Source: Nitrosomonadales bacterium | GTDB taxonomy: Bacteria > Pseudomonadota > Gammaproteobacteria > Burkholderiales > Gallionellaceae | Direction: 5' to 3' | Length of the DNA: 64,000 bases | Assembly: GCA_016199835.1 (NCBI GenBank) | Contig: JACQFX010000017.1 | Location: 82,577 to 146,576, forward strand | In this document: in pieces, positions 28,696 to 42,027 of the stretch | Layout of the letters: each line of letters opens with the position of its first letter | Position numbering within the stretch: position 1 is the stretch's first letter | Program-made: the position numbers and the translations under genes | The notes under the pieces: model-generated | The model's database searches: none | What the model saw: the letters and a program-made list of their open reading frames with translations, nothing else | Told to the model about the DNA's origin: nothing

Positions 28696-30660
28696 CTACT
28701 TTCCTGCCCACTCCGCATCCAGCAACCGATCCCGCTTATCCTCCGGCACCAGCGACATGAACACACAATCCCGAGCATGGATGGTGATGCCCCGGTCGCG
28801 CGTGACATAGCCGACGATGGCATGCGGCGCAACGGGTTTGCAACACCTGGCCATGCGTATCATCAGGTTGCCCACACCTTCGATCAGCACGCCTGTTGAG
28901 GAGTGGCCCTGCATGGCGGGCCTGGGTGCGTGGACTTTGGCGGCAGGTTTGGCGGGGGTCTCCTGCATGATAGCAGCGGCGATGCGGCGCGCGGTGATTT
29001 CGCCGCGCCCGAGCTCCGCCAACATGTCTTCCGGTTTGTCGAAGCGCAGTTTCTGCGCAAGTTTTTCCTGGTTGACATCGGTCACGCCGAGGCGGTGCAG
29101 TTCGCGCTCCAGGATGTCGCGCCCTTCAGCTATGCTCACATCCAGATTCTGAGTCCTGAACCAGTGGCGCACCTTGGCGCGCGCGCGCGCACTTTTCAGG
29201 TAGCCGAGTTGCGGGCTGAGCCAGTCGCGGCTGGGGGCGCCGAGTTTGGCGGTGAGGATCTCCACGCGCTGGCCGTTCTGCAATTTGTATTTGAGCGGAG
29301 CAATATTGCCGTCCACTTTCGCGCCGCGCGTGCGGTGGCCGAGGTCGGTGTGCAGCGTGTAGGCGAAATCCACCGGCGTCGCACCCTTGGGCAGATCTAT
29401 CACCTTGCCTTGCGGCGTAAACACGTACACGCGGTCTTGCAGCAATTCGTTCCTGAATTGCTCTTGCAGGCTACCGCTGTCAGCCAGCTCCGCTTTCCAC
29501 GCGAGGATCTGGCGCAACCAGGAAATTTTCTCATCGAACCCGGCGTCGGATTTCCTGTTTTCCTTGTAGCGCCAGTGCGCGGCGACGCCGAGCTCGGAAT
29601 CGTGGTGCATCTGCTGCGTGCGTATCTGCACTTCCAGCGCCAGCCCGCGCGGGCCGGTCACGGCGGTATGCAGCGAGCGGTAGCCGTTGCCTTTGGGGTG
29701 GGCGATGTAATCGTCGAATTCGCTGGCAACGGGCGACCACAGTTCGTGCACCAGGGAGAGCGCGGCGTAGCAGCTCTGGATGTCGTCCACGAGGATGCGC
29801 ACGGCGCGTACGTCGTAGAGCTCGCCGAACTCGACTCCTTTGCGTTTCATCTTGTTGATGATGCTATGGATGTGCTTGGGGCGCCCACTGACTTCACCCT
29901 TGATGCCGGCCTGCTCCAGCACCTGTTTGAGTTGCGCGATTACGTCCGCGATGTAGCGCTCGCGGTCCACGCGACGCTCGTCAAGCAGCCTGGCCACTTG
30001 CTTGTACAGTGCCGGCTCCAGATAGCGCACCGACAGATCTTCCAGCTCCCACTTGAGTTGCCACACACCGAGCCGGTTGGCCAGCGGGGCAAAGATGCCG
30101 TACGTTTCCTGCGCGATCTGTTTTTGCTGCTGGGCATTTGCGCCGGACAGGCTGCGCAAGGTCTGTGTGCGCTCGGCGAGCTTGATCAGCACCACGCGGA
30201 TGTCCTCCACCATCGCCAGCTGCATTTTGCGCAGGCTCTCGATCTGTTGCGCAGCTTGTTCCTTGTCCTGCTCGCCGCGCACTTCACTGAACAGGCGGAT
30301 GCGCTCCATACGTGCTATGCCATCAACCAATGAAACCACGTTGCGGCCGAAGCGCCCGGTCAGTATTTCCGCCCAGTCTTCCAGATAATCCGGTGCCGCA
30401 TGCAGCACCGTGGCCGCGACTGTTTCATGATCCAGATGCAAGCCGATGAGAATAGCCGCCGCACCGAGCGCATGCTGCAGCAGCGGTGTGCCGGTAACTT
30501 CGGTTTGCCCGTGGTAGAGCGGTGCAGCGAATTCGCATGCCTGACGGATAAGCCCGATCTCGGCGGGCGCAAATACGCCGGACAGCGCCAACAGCCAGCG
30601 CTGGATGTCGGCGCTGTCTGCTCCGGCAAGAGGAGGGAAATTGTGTTGGACGGAGACCAT
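28696..30660 (-). CDS. relA: (p)ppGpp synthetase RelA, C-terminally short
   Basis: A 654-aa ribosome-associated alarmone synthetase. The HD hydrolase region is degenerate (ATVLHAAPD at 83-91, no HD pair), as in monofunctional RelA. The synthetase domain keeps SGRPKHIHSI, EFDDY (314-318) and GYRSLHT. TGS (about 405-470), helical and conserved-Cys regions (ARCCKPVAP) follow. The chain stops at LDAEWAGK, where RelA normally continues about 80 residues into an ACT/RRM domain. Only 141 bases separate it from tcdA, so the domain is absent, not frameshifted. Lies 78 bases after trpD. Confidence 0.93.
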   Translation of the reverse strand: MVSVQHNFPPLAGADSADIQRWLLALSGVFAPAEIGLIRQACEFAAPLYHGQTEVTGTPLLQHALGAAAILIGLHLDHETVAATVLHAAPDYLEDWAEILTGRFGRNVVSLVDGIARMERIRLFSEVRGEQDKEQAAQQIESLRKMQLAMVEDIRVVLIKLAERTQTLRSLSGANAQQQKQIAQETYGIFAPLANRLGVWQLKWELEDLSVRYLEPALYKQVARLLDERRVDRERYIADVIAQLKQVLEQAGIKGEVSGRPKHIHSIINKMKRKGVEFGELYDVRAVRILVDDIQSCYAALSLVHELWSPVASEFDDYIAHPKGNGYRSLHTAVTGPRGLALEVQIRTQQMHHDSELGVAAHWRYKENRKSDAGFDEKISWLRQILAWKAELADSGSLQEQFRNELLQDRVYVFTPQGKVIDLPKGATPVDFAYTLHTDLGHRTRGAKVDGNIAPLKYKLQNGQRVEILTAKLGAPSRDWLSPQLGYLKSARARAKVRHWFRTQNLDVSIAEGRDILERELHRLGVTDVNQEKLAQKLRFDKPEDMLAELGRGEITARRIAAAIMQETPAKPAAKVHAPRPAMQGHSSTGVLIEGVGNLMIRMARCCKPVAPHAIVGYVTRDRGITIHARDCVFMSLVPEDKRDRLLDAEWAGK

Positions 30661-30738
30661 GCGGCGTCAGATCGGAAAATTATCGTTGATGAGTTCGCAC
30701 CTGCATCGATCGCGCAAAGTGGCGGGATTATTCGACAA

Positions 30739-31764
30739 CTATGTCCTGCCCTCATTGCTGGTTTGGATCAGTTGCACCAGCTTGTTCTTCGCTGCACCGC
30801 TGGCGATGGCTTCGGCGGCTTTGCGCACCCCCTCTTCGAGCGTACCGGCCAGCCCCGCGAGATAGATCGTCGCCCCCGCATTGAGCAGCACGATATCGCG
30901 TGCCGGGCCGTGTTTGCCGTCGAGCACGCCGAGCAGCATGTCGCACGATTCCTGCGCGCTGGCAGCAGCAATGTCATGCAGCGACGCGGAGCGCAAGCCA
31001 AATTGTTGCGGGTGGATAGAGTATTCCCGCACCTCGCCATCCTTGAGTTCGGCGACCAGCGTGTTGCCTGTGATGGTGATCTCGTCCATGCCGTCCTCGC
31101 CATGCACGACGAGGACGCGCGTGCTGCCGAGGCGTTGCAGCACACGCGCCTGGATGCCGACGAGATCGGCATGGAATACGCCCATGAGCTGCTGCTTCGC
31201 GCCCGCCGGATTGGTCAAGGGGCCCAGAATGTTGAACAGCGTACGCACGCCGAGTTCCTTGCGCACGGGCGCAGCATGTTTCATCGCGCTGTGATAGTTG
31301 GGGGCGAACATGAAGCCGAAACCGGCCTCGGCGATGCAGCGCGCGGTCTGTTCCGGCGTGAGATTGATGTTCACGCCCAGCGCTTCCAGCACATCGGCGC
31401 TGCCGGACTGCGACGACACCGAACGCCCGCCGTGCTTGGCGATCCTCACGCCCGCCGCCGCCGCGACGAAGGCTGCTGTCGTGGAGATATTGAAGCTGTG
31501 CACGCCGTCGCCGCCCGTGCCGCAGGTATCCACCAGCGTGCCGCCATCGGGCACCTCCACCTTGGCAGAAAGTTCGCGCATCACCTGTGCGGCAGCGGCG
31601 ATCTCGCCTATGGTTTCCTTCTTCACGCGCAGGCCGGTGATAATGGCCGCGATCATCACGGGCGAAACTTCGCCGCCCATGATCTGGCGCATGAGCGAGA
31701 CCATCTCGTCGTGGAATATCTCGCGGTGTTCGATGATGCGCTTGAGCGCGTCCTGTGGTTTCAT
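30739..31764 (-). CDS. trpD: Anthranilate phosphoribosyltransferase
   Basis: A 341-aa enzyme of tryptophan synthesis joining anthranilate and PRPP. PRPP motif DTCGTGGDG, then HGGRSVSS and the metal site region DEITITG are in place. ATG at 31,764 overlaps the trpG stop (ATGA). trpC, which normally follows, is missing; relA comes next instead. Confidence 0.97.
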   Translation of the reverse strand: MKPQDALKRIIEHREIFHDEMVSLMRQIMGGEVSPVMIAAIITGLRVKKETIGEIAAAAQVMRELSAKVEVPDGGTLVDTCGTGGDGVHSFNISTTAAFVAAAAGVRIAKHGGRSVSSQSGSADVLEALGVNINLTPEQTARCIAEAGFGFMFAPNYHSAMKHAAPVRKELGVRTLFNILGPLTNPAGAKQQLMGVFHADLVGIQARVLQRLGSTRVLVVHGEDGMDEITITGNTLVAELKDGEVREYSIHPQQFGLRSASLHDIAAASAQESCDMLLGVLDGKHGPARDIVLLNAGATIYLAGLAGTLEEGVRKAAEAIASGAAKNKLVQLIQTSNEGRT

Positions 31765-32330
31765 GGCTTGCCTTCCAGAAAATTCTTCAGCATGGCGTGG
31801 CCGTGTTCGGTGAGTATGGATTCCGGATGGAACTGCACACCATGCACGGCCAGCGTTTTGTGGCGCACGCCCATGATCTCGCCGTCGTCGGTCCACGCGG
31901 TGATCTCCAGGCAGTCCGGCAACGTTTCGCGCTCAATCACCAGAGAATGGTAGCGCGTGGCGGTAAACGGGTTGGGCAGGCCGGTGAATACGCTGTTTCC
32001 GTGGTGGTGTATCTGCGAGGTCTTGCCGTGCATCAGTTGCCTGGCGTGGACGATGCGTCCGCCAAATGCCTGGCCTATGCTCTGGTGCCCGAGGCACACG
32101 CCCAGTATGGGTATGCTGCCCGCGAACTGCTGGATCGCGGGCACTGAAATACCCGCTTCGTTGGGCGTGCACGGGCCCGGTGAAACCACGATATGCTGCG
32201 GATTCATGGCTGAAATCTGTTCGACAGAAATTTCGTCATTGCGATGCACCATCACCTCGGCCCCCAGCTCGGCGAAATATTGCACCAGGTTGTAGGTGAA
32301 TGAATCGTAGTTGTCTATCATCAGCAGCAT
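31761..32330 (-). CDS. trpG: Anthranilate synthase component II (glutamine amidotransferase)
   Basis: A 189-aa class I glutaminase supplying ammonia to TrpE (or to PabB). Catalytic Cys in [12 protein letters not shown] and the His-Glu pair in [28 protein letters not shown] is the typical start. trpE is not upstream; the neighbour there is an accessory ATP-binding gene, so the operon is split. Confidence 0.97.
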   Translation of the reverse strand: MLLMIDNYDSFTYNLVQYFAELGAEVMVHRNDEISVEQISAMNPQHIVVSPGPCTPNEAGISVPAIQQFAGSIPILGVCLGHQSIGQAFGGRIVHARQLMHGKTSQIHHHGNSVFTGLPNPFTATRYHSLVIERETLPDCLEITAWTDDGEIMGVRHKTLAVHGVQFHPESILTEHGHAMLKNFLEGKP

Positions 32331-32352
32331 ATTTAGCTTATCCTATTGATTA

Positions 32353-32404
32353 TTCAATGAGTGTGTTGCTGAATCATTGAATTTTGTCCGGTATTTTGTC
32401 CGGT
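32353..32404. repeat. Inverted repeat and 12-bp tandem repeat before trpG
   Basis: TTCAATGA (32,353-32,360) and TCATTGAA (32,374-32,381) form an 8-base inverted repeat. Directly next are two exact head-to-tail copies of ATTTTGTCCGGT (32,381-32,392 and 32,393-32,404). The block lies 23 to 74 bases upstream of the trpG start. It may be an operator or the scar of an insertion at the island's left side. Confidence 0.65.
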
Positions 32405-32478
32405 TTTTTTGGTGCTTGGAAACCGCACCAACCGGCACCGGGAAACCAGCATTATCGCCTGCGCGAGGAAGCCGCTCA

Positions 32479-32514
32479 AGGATGTCCGACGAGAGGATGT
32501 CCGACGAGAGGATG
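32479..32514. repeat. 15-bp tandem repeat at the 3' side of the AlbA_2 gene
   Basis: AGGATGTCCGACGAG occurs twice exactly in tandem (32,479-32,493, 32,494-32,508) and begins a third time (AGGATG). It lies 17 bases past the stop codon of the ATP-binding gene and shares the ATGTCC core seen before fic. Confidence 0.7.
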
Positions 32515-32530
32515 GCGCTTTCGATGCAGT

Positions 32531-34123
32531 TCATGGCTGCCCACCAGTCATAGCGGCGAGCAGTGTCCTGCCTTTGTCGGTGGTGCGATAGCGTTGCCTG
32601 CTACTGGTCGGCTTGTCCGGAATGGTCATTTCCAGCAGGCCGTCTGCAAGCATTGGCTTGATGACCTGATCCCGGAACTTGGTACGGTTGGTTCGTCCAG
32701 CGATAGCCATGAGATCCGCAATCGGGCTATCGGCCAAGCATTTGCGCAGGATCTCAACTTGATCCCGACTTAGTCCCGACCTAGTCCTGTCACCTGCCGC
32801 CGTTTCGCCAGCGCCCATTTTTATAGATGGAATCGCCGCATTGCCGGTTGCTGACTCTGCCACCTCCAGCGCCGCCGGATGGATCGGCAACCGCACCATG
32901 AAATAACTGTGATCTTCATCGAACTCGAATTCGGCTGGCGGGGAGCCATTCTTCTCCATGGCTTCCATGATCTTGGGGATGCCGGTGGAACGGCCCTCGG
33001 TAAATTCCAGTTCTTTCAGGAATTCACCGATGCGGCGATTGCGGTAGCGCCGTGGCTGGGCACGACCGGCGCGCAGTTGCTCCAGCCGCACCGAACGATC
33101 CGGCCCCGGATAGCTGATGACCATCAACTCTGTGTGTTCGAGACGGATTTCGATGGGTTCGCGCGTATCGTAGCCCCGGTGATAGACCGCATTGACGACT
33201 GCCTCTTCGATGGCATCGTAAGGGAAGTTTTCGACACGGGTCGCTTCGGCTCGACCGTGATGTTTGATGACGGTTTCAGTAATCAGGTTGCGCTTGATGT
33301 AATCGAGCGCGTCGCGTGTCATGCGTGGGATCGGGCCTTTGAATATTTTTTCCGAGAACTTATTCCCGCCCGGCCCCTCCTTGGGAAACCAGACCACATC
33401 AATTTGCATGACCGGAAAAAAGCGCCAAGGCTCCGGGTTGAACATCATCAGGCCGACGTTGAGAGGGAACGGCGCTTCTTCCGGCCCGCCCACAACGCCC
33501 ATCTGGCGGCCAAGTTCTACCAATGAAAGATCGGGTGCCTGTTTGGCCAGATCGCTACCCACCTGTTGCAGATATTCCTGCATCAATTCACGGGAGAGAT
33601 TTTCCACTTTGGCCTGCTGGTTGACGCGGTCGTCGTGGGGGATGGTGGCCGCCAGCGACATCAACTCGGTTTCATCCGCCCCCTTGGCGCGTACGGTGCT
33701 GGAACCTTTGCGGATGTAATAGGCGTAGTCCCTGCTGTCTTTGCCCAGACTGATTTTTGCCTTGTAAGGGCGCGTCGGCCCACCCAAAGCCCAGAGCACC
33801 AGAACATGCCGCCCTTCAATTTCAACGGGAACAGCAATGGGGTGGTAATAGGGAGCGATGGCATTGAAGCCGAGATGGAGCAGCTCTTTCTGGATGGCGT
33901 CTATTTGCGCGACATCAATACCGACGGGAGGCAGCACGGGGCGACCGTTTTCTTCCTGAATGCCGATCAGGATATAGCCGCCGCCCAGGTTGTGAATGTC
34001 GTTTGCGAAAGCACAAAGCGTGTGCAGAACGGCCTCCGGGTTCCAGCCCGCCTTGAATTCGAGACGTTCCCATTCGACGGGTTTGCCGTGAAGGAGGTCG
34101 TTGATATTGATGGGTAATGACAT
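32531..34123 (-). CDS. AlbA_2/Schlafen-like ATP-binding protein
   Basis: A 530-aa protein. The N-terminal AlbA_2 domain (about 8-150) has the ELEFK-like start (WERLEFKAGW), FANDIHNLGGGYILIGI and the C-terminal YYIRKGSSTVRA. A GHKL-type region follows at about 285-400 (AIEEAVVNAVYHRGYD, then GRSTGIPKIMEAME). A winged-helix segment lies near the C-terminus (about 455-525). Such proteins are common in mobile and defence regions and are predicted regulators or nucleases. Monocistronic on the minus strand, at the left edge of the island. Confidence 0.85.
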   Translation of the reverse strand: MSLPININDLLHGKPVEWERLEFKAGWNPEAVLHTLCAFANDIHNLGGGYILIGIQEENGRPVLPPVGIDVAQIDAIQKELLHLGFNAIAPYYHPIAVPVEIEGRHVLVLWALGGPTRPYKAKISLGKDSRDYAYYIRKGSSTVRAKGADETELMSLAATIPHDDRVNQQAKVENLSRELMQEYLQQVGSDLAKQAPDLSLVELGRQMGVVGGPEEAPFPLNVGLMMFNPEPWRFFPVMQIDVVWFPKEGPGGNKFSEKIFKGPIPRMTRDALDYIKRNLITETVIKHHGRAEATRVENFPYDAIEEAVVNAVYHRGYDTREPIEIRLEHTELMVISYPGPDRSVRLEQLRAGRAQPRRYRNRRIGEFLKELEFTEGRSTGIPKIMEAMEKNGSPPAEFEFDEDHSYFMVRLPIHPAALEVAESATGNAAIPSIKMGAGETAAGDRTRSGLSRDQVEILRKCLADSPIADLMAIAGRTNRTKFRDQVIKPMLADGLLEMTIPDKPTSSRQRYRTTDKGRTLLAAMTGGQP

Positions 34124-34222
34124 GGTTTATTCGGGTAGCAAGATGTAGATGTAGCGTAAACAGCTTGGTGGTTCATCTATTTTTCCCATCGCAGATGTCC
34201 TATATGTCTCTTAAGCGTCTCA

Positions 34223-34281
34223 TTGGCACCTCTGCTGCACGGTTGGCGTGTCGTGGCGCAATTGGCGTATTTCTGGCGCAT
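34223..34281. repeat. Three imperfect ~20-bp tandem repeats
   Basis: Units starting at 34,223, 34,243 and 34,262 share TTGGC...TC/TG..GC(A/G)CA. Units two and three are the closest (TTGGCGT, then TGGCGCA). They lie in the 230-base gap between the AlbA_2 gene and the 3' end of the large defence operon. No RNA gene or attachment site could be recognised in this gap. Confidence 0.55.
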
Positions 34282-34353
34282 TAAACGGGCCGGGGAAGTT
34301 CGCCTGACCGGTACACATCATTCGCTCTTCAGGAAGCTGCGAATGGAGGCGGC

Positions 34354-35700
34354 TCACGGCTTTAACTTCGATAGTAAATCCTTTAACTGATTCATCGCCT
34401 TTTCATCTTTCAGGATTTTCTCGAAAAACTCCTGAAAAGGACTGCCATGATTATCGTGCCCGTCGTATATCCGAATGGGGTTGTCGCCAAGATTTTTAAT
34501 GGCCTGCTCCAAGAGTTTTTTGAGCATTTCAGGATCAACTTCCCTGGCTTCTCTCTTGTAGCCCTCGAAAGACATGGCCGAGGCCTCTTTGTAGGAGTAA
34601 TCCTCGCGCAGACGTGAGGTATAACCGTATTGTTTTGCCGAGAACCAGCCCAACCAAATCAGAGGGGCAGTTAAAGCCAATCTGAGCGGCAGTTTTTCCC
34701 AATATGCTGTGGATAGTGGCGCACTGTTCGGAGCAGTTCCTGAATTCAGTAGCGGTTCGATAAAAGTATTCCCCATCTGGACAAGTCCATATATCGAGAT
34801 ACCAAAAACGCCGAGCCATGCAAGCAGTGGAACAATAAGCCAGCGCCTGCGGTTCGTGAACGAAGCGGCCATCCCCGTCCTATTTGCATCCTCCAGTAAC
34901 CTGTTTATTTTCTCCCTGTAGGCTTCAAACGCGGCAAACAATTCGGATTGTGTTTTCTTGTTGGCTTCCAATTGCGCCTTGAGATTAGTGAAATCATTTA
35001 CGAGAGCTCGAATATTCTGCTCATGAGTATCTGCTTCCTTTTGGCTCTCTTGCGTTGCTTCGAGTGATTCGGTCGAATTCTTTTGATTTTCCAGAATGCC
35101 CGCAAGTGTCTCAGCGACCTTCTCGCCGGACTCTTCAATCGAGGTGAGTATGTCGTTGGTTTTTGCAACTGCGGTATCGGCATTCGTTACGAGGGTTTGA
35201 AGAGTCTCGTTGTGCTGGTTTGCGTTGCTGAAAATCAGATCGAGAGATTCTTTGGATTGGATACCTTCATCAAGTTTTATTTTGGTTTCAATTGCCGAGC
35301 GCTCAATATCCTTCAACTGATTCAGCTTCGTTTGGTAGCCCAATAGCTCATCGGAAAGATGGTTCAACCCATATCGCCAAATATCCGTGTATAGCTTTTC
35401 TATAGCTTCTGTAAGTTCCGTTATAGTGTCTGTACCTGCGAGCAATTCATCATGGCTTGTTGAGATCGCTTCCAGAGACGTAGTCAATTCTTGCTGGATC
35501 GTAATCGGAAGCTGGATTAACTTCTGCTTTTCAATTGCCTCTTTAAGTGTGTTGCACGACCAGATCAAATTGATATACGACTCATTAAGGGACACAGCTC
35601 CAGAATCCGGGTCGAACTCGAGCTCAGCACATTTCGCCAATGCGACCTGATGTGCTTCCTGATTAAATTTGCTCAAAAGCTTCCAGATTTCTTCAATCAT
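34354..35700 (-). CDS. Coiled-coil protein with two C-terminal membrane helices
   Basis: A 448-aa protein of unknown family. Residues about 50-275 are a long, polar, heptad-like coiled coil. Two hydrophobic helices follow (286-308 and about 338-355), then a charged cytosolic tail (ending KDLLSKLKP). It resembles membrane-bound sensors or effectors of defence systems in layout only. Last gene of the operon, 62 bases after the DUF499 gene. Its DNA is visibly richer in A+T than the genes upstream, suggesting a separate origin. Confidence 0.75.
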   Translation of the reverse strand: MIEEIWKLLSKFNQEAHQVALAKCAELEFDPDSGAVSLNESYINLIWSCNTLKEAIEKQKLIQLPITIQQELTTSLEAISTSHDELLAGTDTITELTEAIEKLYTDIWRYGLNHLSDELLGYQTKLNQLKDIERSAIETKIKLDEGIQSKESLDLIFSNANQHNETLQTLVTNADTAVAKTNDILTSIEESGEKVAETLAGILENQKNSTESLEATQESQKEADTHEQNIRALVNDFTNLKAQLEANKKTQSELFAAFEAYREKINRLLEDANRTGMAASFTNRRRWLIVPLLAWLGVFGISIYGLVQMGNTFIEPLLNSGTAPNSAPLSTAYWEKLPLRLALTAPLIWLGWFSAKQYGYTSRLREDYSYKEASAMSFEGYKREAREVDPEMLKKLLEQAIKNLGDNPIRIYDGHDNHGSPFQEFFEKILKDEKAMNQLKDLLSKLKP

Positions 35701-35762
35701 GACTTCCCCCAGTCAGCTTTCAATACTCGGCCAAAGAGGCCAAGAACATCTGATCTCGCCGA

Positions 35763-39101
<3,339 letters not shown>

Positions 39102-39107
39102 AGCTGT

Positions 39108-42005
39108 TTATTCCTGTTTGAACATGTCGTCGGTGCCTGTGGGCGCAGCGCGTGGCGTTTCCCGTGCCAGCCGCACAATCTCGGGCCAGCTCTGCACCAG
39201 ACCGTTGTAGGCCATCGCCTCATTTGCGCGCTTCTTGCGCTCGCACAAAGTGTAGAGGCGGTAGCAAAGTTCGCGGGCGGTTTCTGCCTGACTACCGAGC
39301 TTCGCCACAATCTGCGCTGCCGCGCCTTCGCCGCCGGATTCGAGCACTCGAACCAAGTGGTGTACCGTCTCCCAAACGGTGAGGCGAGCATCGGTGGTGG
39401 GATCCCAGTCAGCGGGCAGTTCGGCGGGTTTCAGCAGGCGCACTTTACCCGCTTTGGAAACCAGAATGCCGGCCTCGACCAAACCGGAAACGCTAGTGTT
39501 CTTGGATTTTGAGAGTTGTTCGGCGACACCGTAATCGCCCTCGGCAAAACCAGTCTGCTCGAACCAGGTGAGCGCCCAGCGCGTGTCGGCATCGAAGTCG
39601 CCTTCTTGCTCGGCCAGCGCCTCATCGAGAGTCTGGTTGATGAGCGCCAATGCGGCGCGCACGGGGATCGGCTGGCCTTCGGCATCGAGTACCCTGGCAA
39701 AGCGGGTATAGACCGCCATGCCGGGGCCAATGGACGCTTGTGCCAAGTCCACCGGTGCGATGTTGCCCGCTTGCAGATGTGCCAGCGCCTGCGGCAATTC
39801 AGCCTTGAGCGCGGCGACGAAATCGCGGCGAGTGGCGGTGGGGGCATTGGCTGCTCGCTGGCGGCAAACAAGGACAATGCTGGAAGCCAGCGCGTTGGTG
39901 CCGGAACTAATCATGCGATTGCTCAACTCGGTACGCATCGGCCAAGTGCCGCTGATGGCAAAACCAGCTTCAATGACAGCGGCCAGAAAGGTATCCCAGC
40001 CTGTATTCGTTGTGCCGTCATCGCCATCGCTCTCGGCCTGCTTGAAGGCGTAGTAGATGGTGACTGGAAAGGCCGGGTGTGCCTGTTCGGCGAGGCGGTG
40101 CATTGCTAACGTCATGCCGTCGAGAAAAAAATTCTCGGCCCTCTCCTTGCTGCCGTGTCGGTAGGCCGTGGCTACCAGTTCCTCTGCCTTTGGCACGGCG
40201 AGGGTGGCGAAAAGTTCGGGAAAAACCAGCTTTAATGATCGGCGTAACCAGACGTAAAAAAAATCAGAGAGGTCGGCATAGCCAATGTTGTCGTAGTAAG
40301 GAGGATCGGTTGAAATGATCTTGCTCGTGCTTACGCTTTGGCTTTGAGCATCTTGCTGGCTTGCTTCGCCGTTCTTCAATGCGGGCAGTAATGTGATGGA
40401 CTTGGCTCCCCATTCGACATTGTTCATCCAATTACCACTTGAATCCGAAAAGGGATTGCCTTCCGCAAAATCCCAAGTCATTGGTAAGGCTTGTCGGGCA
40501 AACGTATTTCGCAGTGCTTCCATCTTTGGACTGTTATCCCAAGAGCAAATAGTTGACCCTCGATCAACTGAACGACTAAGCGCAAAGGCTAAGTAAACAG
40601 CAATAGCATCCGCATACGCCGTAGCGCCAGCGCCAATTTGCTCCAAGTCTTTGCCGTCATCGGGCAGGCCGGCTTTGATAGCATCGCGCTTTACCTCATT
40701 GCGCACTTCCTGTACTAAATCGGAGAACATCGCCAGCGCCACGAGTTGGCGTGGAGTAAAGAGATCGCCCCATGAAACAAGTCCATAAGGTGTGCAGTTT
40801 CCTCCCGTCATCCGGGCTGCAATCTCCCCCTCCGGTCGCCACGTTGGCCTCGCCTCCTGCGCCGCTGCCTCATGCTCTGATGTCGGAGCGAGATACACCC
40901 GCCCGCGCTCACCCTCGGCAACAACGGCCATCAACCGAGCTCCCATGCGTCCAGCCTTGCCTTCGGCTTTTATGTAGTCACCAGAGATGGGCGCACTAGA
41001 CATTAAGCACGCAAAGTTCGCGCGTACCAGTTTGGTGCCGTTCTTTGCACCTTCAGCATCTTTCGGCTTACCCACCTTCACCGTGAAGCGATAGCTACCA
41101 CCCTCGATCACCGGCTCGACATAAGATTCCTTGCCGGGTTTGTTGGATAGCATGAAGGTTGAGGCGAGCGGCACATCCACATTGGCAAAGGCCGGGTTGG
41201 GACTCTTCACCGTACGCGCCCATAGCCAAGCGATGACGGTGAGTTTCTGGCCGACGTATTTCTTCAAATCTGGCCGTTCCTGCGCCATCGCCGCCGTAAC
41301 CTCGATCTTGGGGTAGAGGTGGCCAATTCGCTTCTCGGCCTCGTCGCGCATCCACTGGCCGTAATAGCGCACGTCTTCAGCCAGACCTTTCGCTCCATTC
41401 CAATCGGTGGTCATGGCTTTGTGAGCGTCCGCCTGTTGCTGCCATCCAGGATTCACCGGCGGTTTGCCTGCGAACTTCGGTGGTATCTCGATCATCGCCT
41501 TGTTGATCAGCACCGCTACCGGGTTCAGATCGGAGGCGTAACTTTCCAGCCCCAGCCGCTGCGCTTCTAGCGGCAACGCACCGCCACCGGCGAAGGGGTC
41601 ATGAAAGCCCGGCAGCTTGTAGCGGTCAAACAATTCTTTCGCGCGCGGATGGTCGGCGTTCTCGGCGCAGGTGTAACGCCAGCTCTGCCAGATTTCGTCG
41701 CGCGCCTGCTGCAACACTTTCTCGTTGGTGGTGTTCTCCCACTTCACCAGCTCCTCGATGATGCGGAACAGCCGCTGCCGCTCCTTCTCCTGCGCTTTTT
41801 CTGTTTTGAAAATGTCGGGGTGCGCCGAAGGATCGTCCACCATCTGCGCAAAAATCACCGCCCGCGCCGCCGCCAATGGCCGCCGCGCCCACCACAGATG
41901 CAGTGTCGAAGGATGGCCGTGGCGTATGGATTTCTCGCGCGCACTGGCGACATTGATCGCCTCCAGCGGCAGGGCAACTTCGATGAGTTTTTTCTTGTAG
42001 GTCAT
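39108..42005 (-). CDS. DUF1156 adenine-specific DNA methyltransferase
   Basis: A 965-aa predicted N6-adenine methyltransferase (COG1743). The DUF1156 start [18 protein letters not shown], then [21 protein letters not shown], is followed by AdoMet motif [14 protein letters not shown] (Asp136) and catalytic DPPYYDN (Asp567). A long C-terminal part (about 700-960) probably reads the target. It probably marks host DNA, as PglX does in BREX, for a system formed with the DUF499 ATPase and SNF2 helicase of the same operon. Its first 27 bases recur at 43,535-43,561. No restriction nuclease domain is visible in it. Confidence 0.88.
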   Translation of the reverse strand: MTYKKKLIEVALPLEAINVASAREKSIRHGHPSTLHLWWARRPLAAARAVIFAQMVDDPSAHPDIFKTEKAQEKERQRLFRIIEELVKWENTTNEKVLQQARDEIWQSWRYTCAENADHPRAKELFDRYKLPGFHDPFAGGGALPLEAQRLGLESYASDLNPVAVLINKAMIEIPPKFAGKPPVNPGWQQQADAHKAMTTDWNGAKGLAEDVRYYGQWMRDEAEKRIGHLYPKIEVTAAMAQERPDLKKYVGQKLTVIAWLWARTVKSPNPAFANVDVPLASTFMLSNKPGKESYVEPVIEGGSYRFTVKVGKPKDAEGAKNGTKLVRANFACLMSSAPISGDYIKAEGKAGRMGARLMAVVAEGERGRVYLAPTSEHEAAAQEARPTWRPEGEIAARMTGGNCTPYGLVSWGDLFTPRQLVALAMFSDLVQEVRNEVKRDAIKAGLPDDGKDLEQIGAGATAYADAIAVYLAFALSRSVDRGSTICSWDNSPKMEALRNTFARQALPMTWDFAEGNPFSDSSGNWMNNVEWGAKSITLLPALKNGEASQQDAQSQSVSTSKIISTDPPYYDNIGYADLSDFFYVWLRRSLKLVFPELFATLAVPKAEELVATAYRHGSKERAENFFLDGMTLAMHRLAEQAHPAFPVTIYYAFKQAESDGDDGTTNTGWDTFLAAVIEAGFAISGTWPMRTELSNRMISSGTNALASSIVLVCRQRAANAPTATRRDFVAALKAELPQALAHLQAGNIAPVDLAQASIGPGMAVYTRFARVLDAEGQPIPVRAALALINQTLDEALAEQEGDFDADTRWALTWFEQTGFAEGDYGVAEQLSKSKNTSVSGLVEAGILVSKAGKVRLLKPAELPADWDPTTDARLTVWETVHHLVRVLESGGEGAAAQIVAKLGSQAETARELCYRLYTLCERKKRANEAMAYNGLVQSWPEIVRLARETPRAAPTGTDDMFKQE

Positions 42006-42027
42006 AAAGTCGTTTTACGCATCTTTC

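Noticed and set aside
28903-30333. A 476-codon plus-strand frame opposite relA
   Set aside because: Antisense shadow of a well-supported gene.
30400-31953. A 517-codon open frame on the plus strand opposite relA and trpD
   Set aside because: It is antisense to two clear genes, crosses the relA-trpD gap, and has no domain-like sequence; high G+C makes such frames common.
32331-32530. A trp leader peptide/attenuator before trpG
   Set aside because: No short frame rich in Trp codons and no terminator-antiterminator pair; only repeats were found.
34124-34353. tRNA gene as island attachment site
   Set aside because: No cloverleaf with a T-arm GTTCRA motif could be made from this gap or from other intergenic regions I read.
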